DNA of 64,000 nucleotides from Lasiodiplodia sp. COLG20 (taxonomy: Eukaryota > Ascomycota > Dothideomycetes > Botryosphaeriales > Botryosphaeriaceae): contig VNWV01000006.1 in NCBI GenBank assembly GCA_009801085.1, positions 310,001-374,000 of the forward strand, given 5' to 3'. Below are positions 33,219 to 45,123 of the stretch, piece after piece; within the stretch, counting starts at the first letter, position 1, and every line of letters starts with the position of its first letter. Under the pieces are notes generated by a model that was not told the origin of the DNA, did not search any database, and saw only the letters and a list, made by a program, of their open reading frames with translations. The position numbers and the translations under genes were made by a program.

Positions 33219-33754
33219 ATGGCAAAGTCAGGGTCGGATCCACCTGCTGACGTTCGAAGATTGGTCTTTCAGGTGTTAAGCCAAGGCCCAGCAACGATCC
33301 CGTGAGTGCTTTAACTACCGTTTGCAGACTACAGCGCCGCTAATGTAGAGAGAAGTGGCCAGAGCCACCACAGCCTCCTCCGAAACAGGATAATCGCGAT
33401 GCGACACCACATCAGACCTACACAGCGGGGGTAGCAACATCAACAACGAACCGCTACACCTCATCGCCTCAGAGCACGTACTACACACCTACCGAAACAC
33501 CGCTTGACAAGAGCCAGGGGCACGAAGCGATGTCCTATATCCCGGAGGAAACATATCAACAGACCACTGCTGGGACGAACGGTAACAATGCGTCCGCAAC
33601 TGGGTCATTGGGGCATCAGCAAGGGAACACAGACGTTAACTGGATTTGGAGCGAAGACTATCAACAGTACTACTACATCGCACCGGATCCTCAGACAGGT
33701 AAGTTGCGAAAAATCGCCCTTGGTGCTGTGGCTGATTCGTCCAAGGACAAATGA
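33219..33754 (+). CDS. Candidate small two-exon hypothetical protein
   Basis: Exon 33219-33301 (MAKSGSDPPADVRRLVFQVL start) can be joined to 33349-33754 through a GTGAGT...CTAATGTAG intron of 47 nt. The result is 162 residues with no recognised domain. The second exon is rich in Gln, Thr, Tyr and Pro, like disordered fungal nuclear proteins. It contains NWIWSEDYQQYYYIAPDPQTG, an aromatic motif resembling short Trp/Tyr peptide-binding motifs. A strong donor (CAG|GTAAGT) at 33699 means the true 3' end may lie in a further exon; one splice to about 33774 would keep a frame open to 33944. Evidence is limited to an unbroken frame, splice signals and protein-like composition. Confidence 0.4.
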
Positions 33755-34682
33755 CGTATGTTTATCAGAATCAAAGCACGTAATGGCTGCGAATTTGAGA
33801 AGCTTAGTGTACTCCTCAGTTCTGCAAGAGACGTCAGTTCTTTGGGGTAGTCGCTTTGCGCCAGAGCTTCGGAATGCGAATAAAGAGTTTTCTGTGTACA
33901 CGGCCGGAAGACCTTGGCTCTTTAATTTGTTTTGTGGAGTTTGATGCTACGGAGTTAACAGCAAAAAGCAAGGCAGCTGCTACGCGACCGCTTGCCCTTG
34001 TACGACATGACGCAGCATCTGAGACGCATCTTGAGATCCTACATGTAATAAGCGATTGCCTGACCCCTTCAAGAATCAATTGATCGGCGAGAGCCAATGT
34101 AAGCAGGCGGCCAATGGCGGCTGACTCCTCTCGGGAGAATGCATAGAAGTAACTTCAAAGCCCCCGCGGGGTTCCGGGCAGGCATATAATAATATGCAGA
34201 ATCCCTGTGCCCCCTTTTCCAATAAAATAAAGACGACGCTCACCCGCCTTCAGGCTGGCGTCGCAGCCTCCTTTGCCCGCCCAGCCCTCAGATTACTGGT
34301 CTACCATATGTGAGTGGCGTTTTCAGCGTTCAGCTTTGGCGCATGACATAGTGATGCGGCTGAAACCCAGAAGTTGAGCATTGATATAACAGCCGTGTTG
34401 CACTTGTACACGGATTCCAATCTCCCATACGCGCTGCAAGGACGCGCGCAGGCTTGCTGCACATATTCCGCTTTGGAGGAGCGGCGCATACAGCGCATAT
34501 TTGTGCGATTGTGGCTAAAGAAATCGTATGGAATGCGCCCAGCCTCGCGCGCCGCTGACCTCCTCTATCCGGTCCGATCCTTCTCCTGTAAAAATCGCAC
34601 ACGTTTCCCCCCACTGATGACGATGGCAGGACAACTCATCATCCGACCACGGGTGCGGAGATTTTCCATATCCATTAGACCG
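33755..34682. other. Spacer upstream of the first DUF6594 gene
   Basis: No firm gene, apart from a possible extra exon of the preceding candidate up to 33944. A TATA-like palindromic stretch (GCATATAATAATATGC) lies at 34182-34197. Confidence 0.45.
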
Positions 34683-36044
34683 ATGGCTATCGAAGTCGGC
34701 ACTGAGAGCGAAGGGAAAAGTCCTGACTCTCCAGCTCCCAGTTCTCATGCAGAATCAAAACAGAGTAGGCACTTTGTTTAGCGAGTAGCGCAGTTGTGCC
34801 ATTGGCTAATTATCATTAGGTGGATCTACGATCGAGGAAATGGAAGCAGCCGATGCAACGAATGAGCAACAAACTTGGTGGCGTCGGATCCTGCGACTAT
34901 TAGGTATTGGATCGGACATTCGTATGGACGATCGGTACAAGGACCTAAAGGTGAAGCCGAGTGAGATAAAACTAAAAATCTCGCTAAGTGTAAAACATTA
35001 CTGACAGATCCCAGTCATTGCCTATCCCGATGGATACCCCCAGTACGCTGCATTCATCGACACTGATGATAACTTCCGAATCTATCGCCGTTACGGAACA
35101 TTGCGGAACAGAGTCCTACTTCAACGGCAGCTGGAACTTGCGCTACTAGAAAAGAAGCTGGATGAGCTCGATGAGAAGGACAACGACGACCAACGCAAGT
35201 ACCGGCTCGCGTCCATACAATATGACAAAGAGCAGGGCGATTCAGAGAGGATTGGCTTAATGGAAGAGATCGACAAGAAACTCGAGCAATATGGTTCGCA
35301 TATACATGAATTTCCAACGAGACACAACCATCATGACTGACTTTGGCATCTATATAGATACTCTCATGGCCCGAGAGCGCGAATCGCTTGCAATGCAAAG
35401 GCCTACCAGGCGGAATCATTTGAACCTCATTCACTGGATATGGAACAAGAGAACAATCGCCAAGAGTGAGATCGAGCTTCTCAACCGCATCGATGACTTC
35501 GTGGTCCTTTCACGAGACCAAGATTCGCCCTTTCATACCTTTCTGGAGGATCTGCTGCAGAGATCACCCTTGTCGTGGATCCAGGTAGAGAGCTTATCTG
35601 CCCTAAAACTTGCATGCTCTTGCTAACTTTTCCAAAGCAAATCTTTGTTTCAAAGATCCAACAAGAGAAGGCGGAAGGTACAGAAGATTCTGGTATCAGT
35701 CTGTTCTCAAAAGCGAAGATCAGCGCTTTGATCAGTCTGATTGTAACTCTTATTACTGTAGCCTTGCTGATGCTGCCTGTCTGTCTACTGTTCAAACTCA
35801 ATATGGCAGATAAAGCAAAGGTTGCATTTGTCCTCGTTTTCGTTCTCGCGTTCCCCGTAGCGATATCCATCTTCGCTCGGCCAAAGCATCACGAGCTTTT
35901 TGCGGCTACTGCAGCGTGAGTCAACATTACAATACATTCTCGTGAAATCAATCAAATTGCTAATTACTGAGAGGTAGATACACTGCTGTTCTTGTCGTTT
36001 TCCTTACGAACTTCTCTGGAAGTGGAATTGAGGCCGTAGGTTGA
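34683..36044 (+). CDS. DUF6594 membrane protein, tandem copy 1
   Basis: Six exons (34683-34764, 34820-34960, 35015-35293, 35358-35584, 35638-35915, 35978-36044) give 357 residues. DUF6594 signatures appear in order: YPDGYPQYAAFIDTDDNFRI, RRYGTLRNRVLLQRQLEL with the following acidic coiled coil, RERESLAMQRPTRRNH, and three C-terminal membrane helices (centred on SLIVTLITVALLMLPV, AFVLVFVLAFPVAISI and YTAVLVVFLTNF). The family is widespread in filamentous fungi and of unknown function. The ATG at 34683 was chosen by analogy with copy 2; in-frame ATGs at 34617 and 34623 would add about 20 residues. The intron after exon 3 starts GTTCGC, a weak donor, but the same position is used in copy 2 with GTAAGT. 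Confidence 0.85.
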
Positions 36045-37722
36045 GGAACGAATTTGTATAGTGTGCGTCTGAATCTTATAAGTTGCTCAAGCTCTTCCAG
36101 TTTATTGTGATATTCAATCTACTGACATTCAGCTATTTATTCACGTAGTGCTGTCCGACGTAATATTTATTCCGAGAGAACAGTAAGTAATTGTTGTGAA
36201 AGGCTTGCGTATAATCTTTAATAATCTTAGAATTTACCTGAAGATAAATTTTCCCTCGAGATGTACAGAATTTCAAGGATACAAGGAATTCCAGGCAGTT
36301 CTATGTTGAAAGTCTACAGAGGAAATATAAATCTAATTGACCGCACATTTGCTTTGGTAGCCACTCCGAAAGGTAAGAAACAGGGGAGTTCTCAAAGGCT
36401 GATTTAGTACTTACAGGTAGACAATATTCTCCGTGCCCTTTAGTTGATCACAGTTGGTTTCATTGCTTCAACGTGCTATTCATGCACGCTGGCAACGGTC
36501 CAGGGCTCCACCTGAGGAGTCTTAGCTCTCGTAGACCATGGAATCAGTTGTAGATGGCCAAATAAGCACTCATTATCTCCGCTAGATGATTCTACATTAA
36601 ATACCCCGCCGAGACGTCAGTCGTATTGAACATGCTTTTCTGTAAGGAACATGCAGAAAGCACCAAGTTTTTCCAGGTATCGGGCATAAAACCTGAATGG
36701 TCATTTCCTCCTCATCACCGGCCACCATACATATTCTTATGGGAAAGTCTCCGACTGAAATCTTCACGATCAAGGTGATTCATTTGCGAAAGCTCGACGG
36801 GGTTTTGCGCAGACGGGGTTGGCAGTACTGGTTTCGGGGAAAAATACCATACGAGTTGCAAATGGTTCATCAGAAATGCTGGAAGCTTCACACCAAGTGG
36901 AGAAAAAGGTTGAGTCACTTCTGGCAATGTAGAGGTGACGTGTGCTACTTTTCATGCGGCTCCTGATAAGTCAGATTCGCACATGGTTGGGCGTCAGCAA
37001 GTCCCTCAACGATAGGTGGAATTTCAGGAGAAATTCAAAACCAAGGACATTCTCAACATACGGCTCTTTAATGATGCTATCTGCAATTTGTGGTGCCTAA
37101 CTTTCTTTGTTTTTCCAAGAACCTGCTAACAAGGAGTTGCTCAGTGCTTGCGAGAGCTGTATTTGGCATGATATTACGGACAGCCCAGCTTCGAAACAAG
37201 GAGCTATGCATCTTCTCATGGTGATGAGAGTGAAGTTAAGCAATTCATTTGCGCCAAATGGTCAGTTATCCGCGGGTAATATGCCACGCAAACCTCGATC
37301 CCTTGCGAGGCGGCTTTCGGTCCCAAGGCAGATTTTCTATCCCTCTTTTCAAGATCTCACGATATTGTCTGACATGGCTATTCCAGAAGCATCCCATTCA
37401 AAGTACTCAAGGCTCAATTCCTATGATTGATAAGCAAGGCAGATCCCGCTCCCACGATTTCTACTCGGCCATTCGCAGCCTTAATCCTCAAAGCCCCGCA
37501 TCCTCCGAAAATTGTGCCAGCGCATAGAGCGAAAATGAGCAGTCATTTTCTCTCTCTTTGACGCACTTGAACCCGTTGCATATATGCACATCGAACAACT
37601 AAGCCTTTTTTGATCCGATGGAACCTTTTTGATTGGCTCATTCAGAGTTAAAGGAATAGATATTTAAGAATCGGGCACCCACGCGAATAATCGGTCTGTT
37701 TCAACGCTTGCAGCCCACCGTG
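36045..37722. other. Spacer between the DUF6594 copies
   Basis: About 1.7 kb with no supported gene. I saw no third, decayed DUF6594 copy by eye. Confidence 0.5.
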
Positions 37723-39153
37723 ATGGCAGACTTACCAGAACGCAGTGAGGAGCTTAGCTCTGGTTCTTCAGCTTCGGCTTTTGACGTGGACGTGGAATCC
37801 GGTCAAAACGGTCAAAGAGACAGATCCGAAGTTGGTAAGTGCTACCTTCGAAAACCAAGTTGATAAAAAGCTCGCTGACTGGTAGAAGACACTTCTGTTT
37901 GTGCACAAAGAGCATCACCCAGCTATCTAAAGAGACTCGCCAGTCATTCGTTCCTGCTCGGGAATTTCAGAGCAACTATCTGCAAAACGTTGAAGCGGCT
38001 CAAACCCAGTTCGCACATCATTCCAGATGAACGCTTGGAACAGTTGAAAGCAAAGCCACGTAAGCACAATCTCAAGCATGTGCGATATTCTTGTGACTGA
38101 AACTTGAGCGAAGTCGAGCAATATCCACCTGGATATCCCCAATTATCGGCTTTTGTGGACACAGATCCAAATTTCAGAATCTATCGGCGTTTCGGAACCA
38201 TCAGACACAGGGTAAATTTGCAAAAGCAGTATGAACTGGCCAAAATGGAAACGGATCTGGAGAAGCTGGACCAAAGAGACTATGAAGACGCCGATATGAA
38301 ATTCTGTTTGTCTTCGATTGAGTTCGATCAGAGACTCAACACCGAGCGCCAAAGATTGATTAGCAGGATTGACAAGAAGTTGCAGGAGTACGGTAAGTAA
38401 ACTTTATTCTCCTTTGATTTCTCCACGCATTTCTAACCCATCGAAGACGCTTTCTTGGAAAGGGAGCAAAAGTCGCTCGCCTTTTCTCGTCCAACATGGC
38501 GCAATCATATCAGTCTCATTCACTACATCTGGAACAATAGATCCATCTACAAACCCGAAATCGAATTGTTCAACAGAACAGACGACATGATCATCTTCTC
38601 AACTGAGCAGGATTCCCTCTTCTATTCTTGGTTCATCCACTTCTTGTGGAGGTGTGACTTCAGATGGCTTCAGGTAGAGCGTGTTGATTTCACGTACAGA
38701 GTCTTGGCTGACGTGTCTTTCAGAAATTGTTTCTTACCCCGGTGCAGAAAGAAAAGGTCCAAGACAATACAATTGCACTTTATTCCAGGGAGCGCCTTGA
38801 AACATTTAGCAGGTGTATTATCTCGTTCATAACAGTTGCACTGGTCATGATACCAGTTTGGGTATTGTTCGTCACTCACATTTCAGATCTTGCAAAATTG
38901 TTTATCGTTTTGGTTTTTGTGTTGATCTTCCCTATCTCTTTGTTGATTTTTTCGAGGGCTAAAAGCCATGAGATTATCGCGGCAACTGCAGCGTAAGTAA
39001 TCTTTCCGTCAGTTTGGGGGGATTCCAGAGGCAATAGTCCAATTTACTAACAGATCATTGGGCTAAAGATACACGGCAGTGTTAGTGGTATTCTTACAGA
39101 ATGTCACCATCGGGGTTACATCAGGTAATTCTGGGAGTATCGATGTTGCATGA
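37723..39153 (+). CDS. DUF6594 membrane protein, tandem copy 2
   Basis: Six exons (37723-37834, 37886-38059, 38114-38392, 38447-38673, 38724-38992, 39069-39153) give 381 residues. It is colinear with copy 1: exons 3 and 4 have identical lengths (279 and 227 nt) and all five introns fall at matching positions and phases. Signatures are YPPGYPQLSAFVDTDPNFRI, RRFGTIRHRVNLQKQYELAK, LEREQKSLAFSRPTWRNH, and three C-terminal membrane helices ending in YTAVLVVFLQN. The sequences are much diverged, so the duplication is old. The acidic Ser-rich N terminus (MADLPERSEELSSGSS) is not conserved between copies. Function is unknown. Confidence 0.87.
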
Positions 39154-41473
39154 GTATTGTTTGGAAAGTCTGGCATTGAAGTTGCTTCCCGTTCGGGACA
39201 CTTGGAAGGGAACATTGTGAAGTAAGTAACCAGGCTAATTTTTCATTATGACAAGTACTCAGTAGTTTCTGCGGAAGTGAGATAGAATATCGTGTAATTT
39301 GTTGGTATGCAAAAGGCCCCTGTCAGCGTGGAAGAGACGGGCCAGTATAAGTGTGCAATGAGTGAGTTGCTCTCTCGTATTGCATGGATTATTTTAATTC
39401 CCTGCTAAAGAGTCTACACCACAATTTCCATTAAGAGTACTTTCACTGATTTCCACGACATGCATGAATTTCATTTCCCATACATAGTACTCGATGGGAC
39501 TTCTGTAAAATACTACTTTATCAACAGTTATGCATACCATGCGATGCGAGGCGGATATTCTTGGGGCCACGCACATAAGAGACCACAAAACATTGAATTG
39601 TTCTGTATCAAAAGACTTATTTCGCACTCGCACAATTCCTCCTGAATTCCTTCCGCAATTTCCTACCTGGTCTTCATCCCGTCTAGAGATGCCCACCTCG
39701 ATCAAGCACTCCATAATCTAGACCCTCGTAGCCACCGCATCCATTACCAAACTCTGCAAATTCCTCCCTATTGACCCCTTACTTGCAGGGCTGAGTCGCG
39801 CATGTTTTCCCCGCTTTACTTCATTCCTTCTAATAAATCCCGCGAGGAGGGGCACTAATCAGCCGTCTTCCACCTTTACCTCATGGCTAAGCCCTACAGA
39901 CTACGCTAATTGCGCCCCATAGCCCCTCTAAGCCCCCCTCCCCCTTCCCCACCAAGGGGGAAAAAAAGAAAAAGCTTGCTCAGTTCCACTAGTATAACGC
40001 GTCTCTTAAATGCACGCACCTAGCGTTGTTCCCAATACCAGCCTCGTCTGACAGGTAGTTCGGCGAGATACATCACAACCACGTTAACACCTTCTAGTAC
40101 GGCCCACTGCATTACCGCCACATTACTTGCCCATACTGGATATTATGTCCTGAATCACGCCTTCCAGCATATTTTGCCGGCCAGTGACAGGAGCTTGAGC
40201 TTATTCTATAGCGAAGCCAGGATATTAGACACGAAATTCACAATATTCGAGGTACTGTTGGCGCTATTCGCCGAGGTTAGTATGGCTTACTACGTCATAG
40301 ATGGTAGTAACGGATAGACACTTGGGTTGTAACGGATGATGCGATACAGTCTTCTGAAGAGATAAATCAAAGATGTGATTATAAAAATTCTTGATGTATC
40401 AGTGACAGAACAAAGATATAAGTAAAAGGATGAACGGAGAAAGTAGTATGAAAGAAAACATTCTTTCTTTCGGTATTGAACTTGATATTCAAGATAGTTG
40501 ATGCGTCGTAGAAGCCGTTCTTGCATCTGAAGAATGGACCCGTGAGGGACGGAAATGTGAGCCTCGTCAAATGTATCCCTTGAGGACCATCTATTCAATC
40601 GGTCTTTACCGTGTCAGCATTCAACGGACACAAACCATGTAATCTTTTCTCATCCATGCTTGTGTTCGATGGATCAACGTCGCGAGTCGAATATTGGCGA
40701 GCTCCGTACAGCGAATCCTGGTGTAGAAATGAGAAGTGAGGCAAGAACGGTAGATTATAAGCATCCGCCTCATCAGAAAAACGTCAGCTTTGCAAGATCG
40801 TTCTAGACCCGTACAGAGCACAGATCTTTGGCACGGCTCTGCATATACCGCAGTCGAGCTGAACTGCAGGGATGTTGTGTCGTGCAGACGCCCGTACGGC
40901 TGACTACGACGTCCGGCCTTGTTTCCCCGTGAACTCCGGCCCGTATACTTATATCATACTGACCGGCGCTGGCCTGAGTGTCTGCCTGGAAATTCCGAGA
41001 ACGAAAAGTGTACGCAGCGTAGATAACTTATTGGCGGAAAAACGCCTTTCTCGTACAATGCTGGCAGCCACGCCGGCGGTTTGATTTGGTCTGTCGTCCA
41101 CACGCCAAATAGTCCGAGACATGGTCCACTTAGGTGCATGGAGTAATACGACAACTCGCAAGCAGAAAGGTCCAGAACGCTTGTTGCCTGATAACCCCTC
41201 AGGACTGTATCTTGGACAGTGACGCATGAAGCGTCCGGGTGGGCCCATGCAGCCACGAATCCACCACCCCGAATTCACCGGCAAAAGCCACAATCCGTGT
41301 TGCTGGAGTCATAGCAAGCGGAGAGGCCCGATGGATTCCAGAGAGTGCCAACGGTCTGATATGCAAAAGGAGCGTGGGTCAATCCCACCCAGAGCCAGAT
41401 TTGAAGGATCCAAGGGATGGGGGAGCAAAAGGTATTGCCCCAGCGCGTCCTGGAGCAAAAGAAGAAGGTATCC
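39154..41473. other. Gene-poor spacer before the tRNA
   Basis: About 2.3 kb without a convincing frame. A C-rich/G-rich hairpin-like stretch lies near 39934-39962. It may contain old transposon debris, but I could not identify a family. Confidence 0.5.
41457..41460 (-). terminator. Pol III terminator of the tRNA-Ile gene
   Basis: A TTTT run on the minus strand, 14 nt past the tRNA 3' end, fits RNA polymerase III termination. Confidence 0.55.
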
Positions 41474-41576
41474 TGGTCACTACGAGGGTCGAACTCGCGA
41501 CCTTGGCGTTAACTGTAGTCCTCTGAGAAGACTGCCAATATTAGCACCACGCTCTAACCAACTGAGCTAAGCGACC
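41474..41576 (-). tRNA. tRNA-Ile (anticodon AAU) with a 29-nt intron
   Basis: Minus strand. The acceptor stem GGTCGCT pairs with AGTGACC (one G-U), and the discriminator base is A. The D arm is GCTC...GAGC with A box TAGCTCAGTTGG. The anticodon stem TGGTG pairs with CGCCA around loop CTAATAA, giving anticodon AAT. The T arm contains GTTCGACCC (B box). A 29-nt intron sits one base 3' of the anticodon, the canonical eukaryotic position. The mature tRNA would be 74 nt. Confidence 0.95.
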
Positions 41577-42906
41577 TCGACTTGGTATCAAGATCAGGTG
41601 ATGGACCCTGTTGATGGAGGGCGCTTTGCCGGGTGAGGATATGAGAAGTAGAACCGAGTGATCCAGACTGGCATAGAAGAAGAGTGCGTGCGAAAAATGG
41701 TGTAAAATTTTACTCTGGTGGACCAAAGTTCCCGGATTGAGACTAGTGCGGGCCTGAGCGGCGATCCGGAAAGTGAGTAATGCCGAATTTAGAACAAGGA
41801 GTGTGGTAGCTGCAAATAAGCGCATGACCAGAGAACTCTATTTGGATGATGATGAAGGGCGGGAGGATCAATGGCAAGCGTCCGATGTGGATGAGAGGCT
41901 GTCGCCACGTTCCGGAAGAGACGAGAGTCAGCAGGACCGTGTCATCAGTGGGAAGTCATCGAGATCAAGGCAATGACAGGCATCGACAGGCGTGAACAAG
42001 TATCATGGCGCCGAAACGTCGAGAACCGGCTAAATGAAGCTCGTGATGGTCGGCCGTATCGGACGCCCACGGACAGAAAATGGGAGGAGGATGTGGGGAG
42101 GATCGATAAGTTGGTCGAGTGCGAAGCTGTCAGGGCGCGATGGCGTTCGGACGTGGCGTCCGTATACAGCGGGGTGGTGGATAGAGGATGAGGTGGGCGG
42201 CGGAGCGTGGTTCTGCAGGTGGTGAGCTATGGTTCATGATGAAGTAGTCATCATCTTGGGAGCAACGGTCGTAGGGCTGAGGGCTGAAAGCGGCCAGACC
42301 GATCCAAGGATGGAGGAAAAGACGGCGTGGGGCGGAGCGGAAGGGCGGAGAGGCTGAGGCGGTGGTGGCACAGTGGTAGAGCATGGTTACATGGCCCGTG
42401 CGCACCGCTGCTATTTTCGGCCGAGCCACTCCCACCTGCCGCTGACGCGCTTCACACCACGCTCAAGCCCTGTCCCAAACTGCAGCCAGTCTGCTGTGCA
42501 TACCGCTCGTAAGGCTCGTACTACCAGCCCTCGCTCTTGACGATGGCGCCCGTATGAACCGAATCTCCGCCGCATTAGCGGGCCCGGCGTTCCCCGGTTC
42601 CTGAACCGTATCCGCTGTCGCTCACCCGTCACCTTCGCGATGACACGGTGCCAATTTTGGCAGATGGTCAAGCTCAGCTGTCATGGCCTCTAACACAGGC
42701 CGTGGTTGTCACGCAACGAGATGCGCGTATATAGTCCGCCTCGCTCGCGCAGCAATCTCTTATTCTTCATCACAACACTTCAACCTTAATCACCAATAGT
42801 AATCAAGGCCTCGAGCCGACATTCGCTATACAACTTTTCCTTTGCTCAACTCGTTAGAGCTTCTCAATCCAGCTTTTCCTAGTATCTTTGAGCTACACTA
42901 TCCACA
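41577..42906. other. Intergenic / promoter of the wall-protein gene
   Basis: No supported gene. A TATATA element lies at 42728-42733, 174 bp before the next ATG, and is followed by a pyrimidine-rich leader. Confidence 0.5.
42728..42733 (+). promoter_or_regulatory. TATA box of the Ser/Thr-rich wall protein gene
   Basis: TATATA upstream of ATG 42907, at a spacing like that of the other TATA boxes in the window. Confidence 0.45.
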
Positions 42907-44118
42907 ATGGTCGCCTTCACACTCGCCTTCACTGCCCTCGTCGGCGCTGCTGCTGCCACTTCCAACGGCCCCTGGTCGAGTCACAGCTCCTGGGGTACAG
43001 CAGCCTCCAGCGATTCCATCACCTCTACCCCCAGCGCCTCCAAGAGCAGCGCCGTCCCATCCGGCACTGGCTCCCTTATTCCTAGCGGCACTGGCGGTAT
43101 CTTTCCCAGCGGATCTGGCTCAAGCATCCCCAGTGGCACCGGTGGCATCATCCCTAGCAACACTAAATCAAACATCCCAAGCGGCACTGGCTCCGTCATT
43201 CCCAGCGTCACTGGCGGTCGCAATACTACCGAGACTGCTACTATGACGACCTTTACCACCGTCACTACTTGCCCTGTTACCCAGACGACTTCGGATCACG
43301 GTTCTACTTTCATCACTACAACATTGACTACTTCGACCATAACCGTCACCTCTTGCAAGGCAGGCTGCAACCATTTGTCGACCGTTGTCCCTCCCATCTC
43401 GACTGGTGCCCCGAACTCGACCTATGTCCCGCCCACCAGCAAACCAACCGGCTCCATGAACAGCACTTATGTTCCCTCTGGCAAGCCTACCACCAAGCCG
43501 ACTGACAAGCCTACGTCCCTGCCTACGACGGACAAGCCCACCACCAAGCCGACCAATCAACCCACCGGCAAGCCCTCGTCTACTACTGAGTACGCCCCCG
43601 GTACCACTGCTGTCGTCACCACCAAGGTCTTCCCCTCCACCATTGTGGAGACAATCACCTCCTTTGTCCCGTGCTCGACTTCTGTGGGCCACCAGGGTGC
43701 TAGCACCTGGTACTCTACCTGGTTGACCGCCACCTACATCCCCCACACCACCGTCTCGACCTGCACCACCGTTTCCACCCTCTACCCCGCCCCTACCGGC
43801 ACCTCTGGCAACAACGGCGGTAACAACGGTGGCGTCTGCCCGCCTGCCACCACTGTCACCGTCACTGCTGGCCCGACTGTCACTGCCTTCGTCACTGTGA
43901 GCTACGGCCACGATGGCAAGCCCGTCACCGTCACCAACAAGCCCACCGGCAGTGCTTCCCAGTCCCAGGGCGGCTCCGGCTCCGGCGCCACCTCGTCTGG
44001 CAACAACGTTCCCAACCCCACCAGCAAGCCGCACTGGGGTGACAACTCGAGCACCTCCAAGCCCAGCTCCCCCACTGGTACCGGCAGCCCCTCCGCCAGC
44101 GGTGGCAAGAAGTGGTAA
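42907..44118 (+). CDS. Secreted Ser/Thr-rich cell-wall (mucin-like) protein
   Basis: Intronless, 403 residues. A signal peptide (MVAFTLAFTALVGAAAA) leads into a Ser/Thr/Gly/Pro-rich region with repeated IPSGTG-type units at about residues 50-100. Then come Thr/Val-rich beta-like segments with paired cysteines (TTVTTCPVTQTT, TITVTSCKAGC, ETITSFVPCSTS, TVSTCTTVSTLYPA, GGVCPPATTVTVTAGP). Between them is a Lys-Pro-Thr repeat block (KPTTKPTDKPTSLPTTDKPT). This composition is typical of heavily O-glycosylated wall proteins. There is no C-terminal hydrophobic GPI-attachment tail; it ends GGKKW. So it is likely secreted or held in the wall by other links. No enzyme domain is visible. Confidence 0.85.
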   Translation: MVAFTLAFTALVGAAAATSNGPWSSHSSWGTAASSDSITSTPSASKSSAVPSGTGSLIPSGTGGIFPSGSGSSIPSGTGGIIPSNTKSNIPSGTGSVIPSVTGGRNTTETATMTTFTTVTTCPVTQTTSDHGSTFITTTLTTSTITVTSCKAGCNHLSTVVPPISTGAPNSTYVPPTSKPTGSMNSTYVPSGKPTTKPTDKPTSLPTTDKPTTKPTNQPTGKPSSTTEYAPGTTAVVTTKVFPSTIVETITSFVPCSTSVGHQGASTWYSTWLTATYIPHTTVSTCTTVSTLYPAPTGTSGNNGGNNGGVCPPATTVTVTAGPTVTAFVTVSYGHDGKPVTVTNKPTGSASQSQGGSGSGATSSGNNVPNPTSKPHWGDNSSTSKPSSPTGTGSPSASGGKKW

Positions 44119-45123
44119 ATCAACCAACGAGCGCGGTCCGCACCTCCCCCATGAACATTTCAATGTATAGACTCGTTAATTTCTCACCCCCTCGCGGCGG
44201 ACTACGCTCCTTACACGTTTCGAATCTTTAATCAAAGGGCATCGGTTAATTTGGCAGCAGTCTTTCATGAACATAACAGCGAGGGATTGGGTATTTGAGA
44301 TGAATTTTTACGATGCGCATTCGCGACTTGTATATATATGCAAGCGACGGATACCTCACGTTCTCTTGTTAGCGCAATTAAAACTTACTCATGCATAGCC
44401 AGGCGTTCAGCGAAAAACAATAGGTACATAGGTACTTTTGATATTTCTTTATCTTTGGCTCCTTCGATGGTGACATTGTGATCCGGATGTTTTTACTAAC
44501 AGGGGCAAAAGTAGCAGCAACGGAAATGAAAACACTTCAACTACCCAAAGCTAATGTCGCCTGACGCTCTCCATAGCTGAGTTGGTTCGCAAGAGACTCC
44601 AAAGAGTGAGAAAGTCAAGACATCCAAACAAGAAAGATACGGGAAGCGTTTGAACTTTGATGGGCAGCACTTGAATCTAACATGAAACTCATTGTACGTC
44701 CACAATTTGTCTTTCGTGAAACAGTCCTGAGTCCATGTTACAGACAAGGTAAAATTGATTACCTATATGTACTGCACATAAAGTAGTTGCCAACCTTCGC
44801 TAGTGGTCAGTAGCCTACCAGTCGCAGAATAATGCTAGAACAGTGGATCTGACACGTCATGCAGGAACCATTTCTTTGGAAAACCGCAGCAATCAACTAA
44901 AATTGATATCTACAGCAGGTCTGAACAGAATATCTACGCTTTCGTCTCTACATACAAAAAGCCGGCCGTTTTATTCACATAAACAGGAATACAGAGATGT
45001 GGTATCTTTACACAGACAGAGAGAATGCCACCTTCCTTCCGTTCTTTTTTACCTCCTTTGGTCCTTTTTTGACTCTTTCCATATATATATTTTTCTATTC
45101 TTTTTTGCTTTGTTCCTTCGGCG
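44119..45123. other. Intergenic between convergent genes
   Basis: About 1 kb, AT-richer than its flanks, without a supported gene; presumably 3' UTRs. Confidence 0.55.

Noticed and set aside
42364..42400. tRNA-like A box (TGGCACAGTGGTAGAGC)
   Set aside because: No matching B box, T arm or acceptor stem follows within a plausible distance.
43168..44163. 331-codon minus-strand frame across the wall protein
   Set aside because: Gly/Arg/Val-rich shadow of the Ser/Thr-rich coding strand, with no domain.
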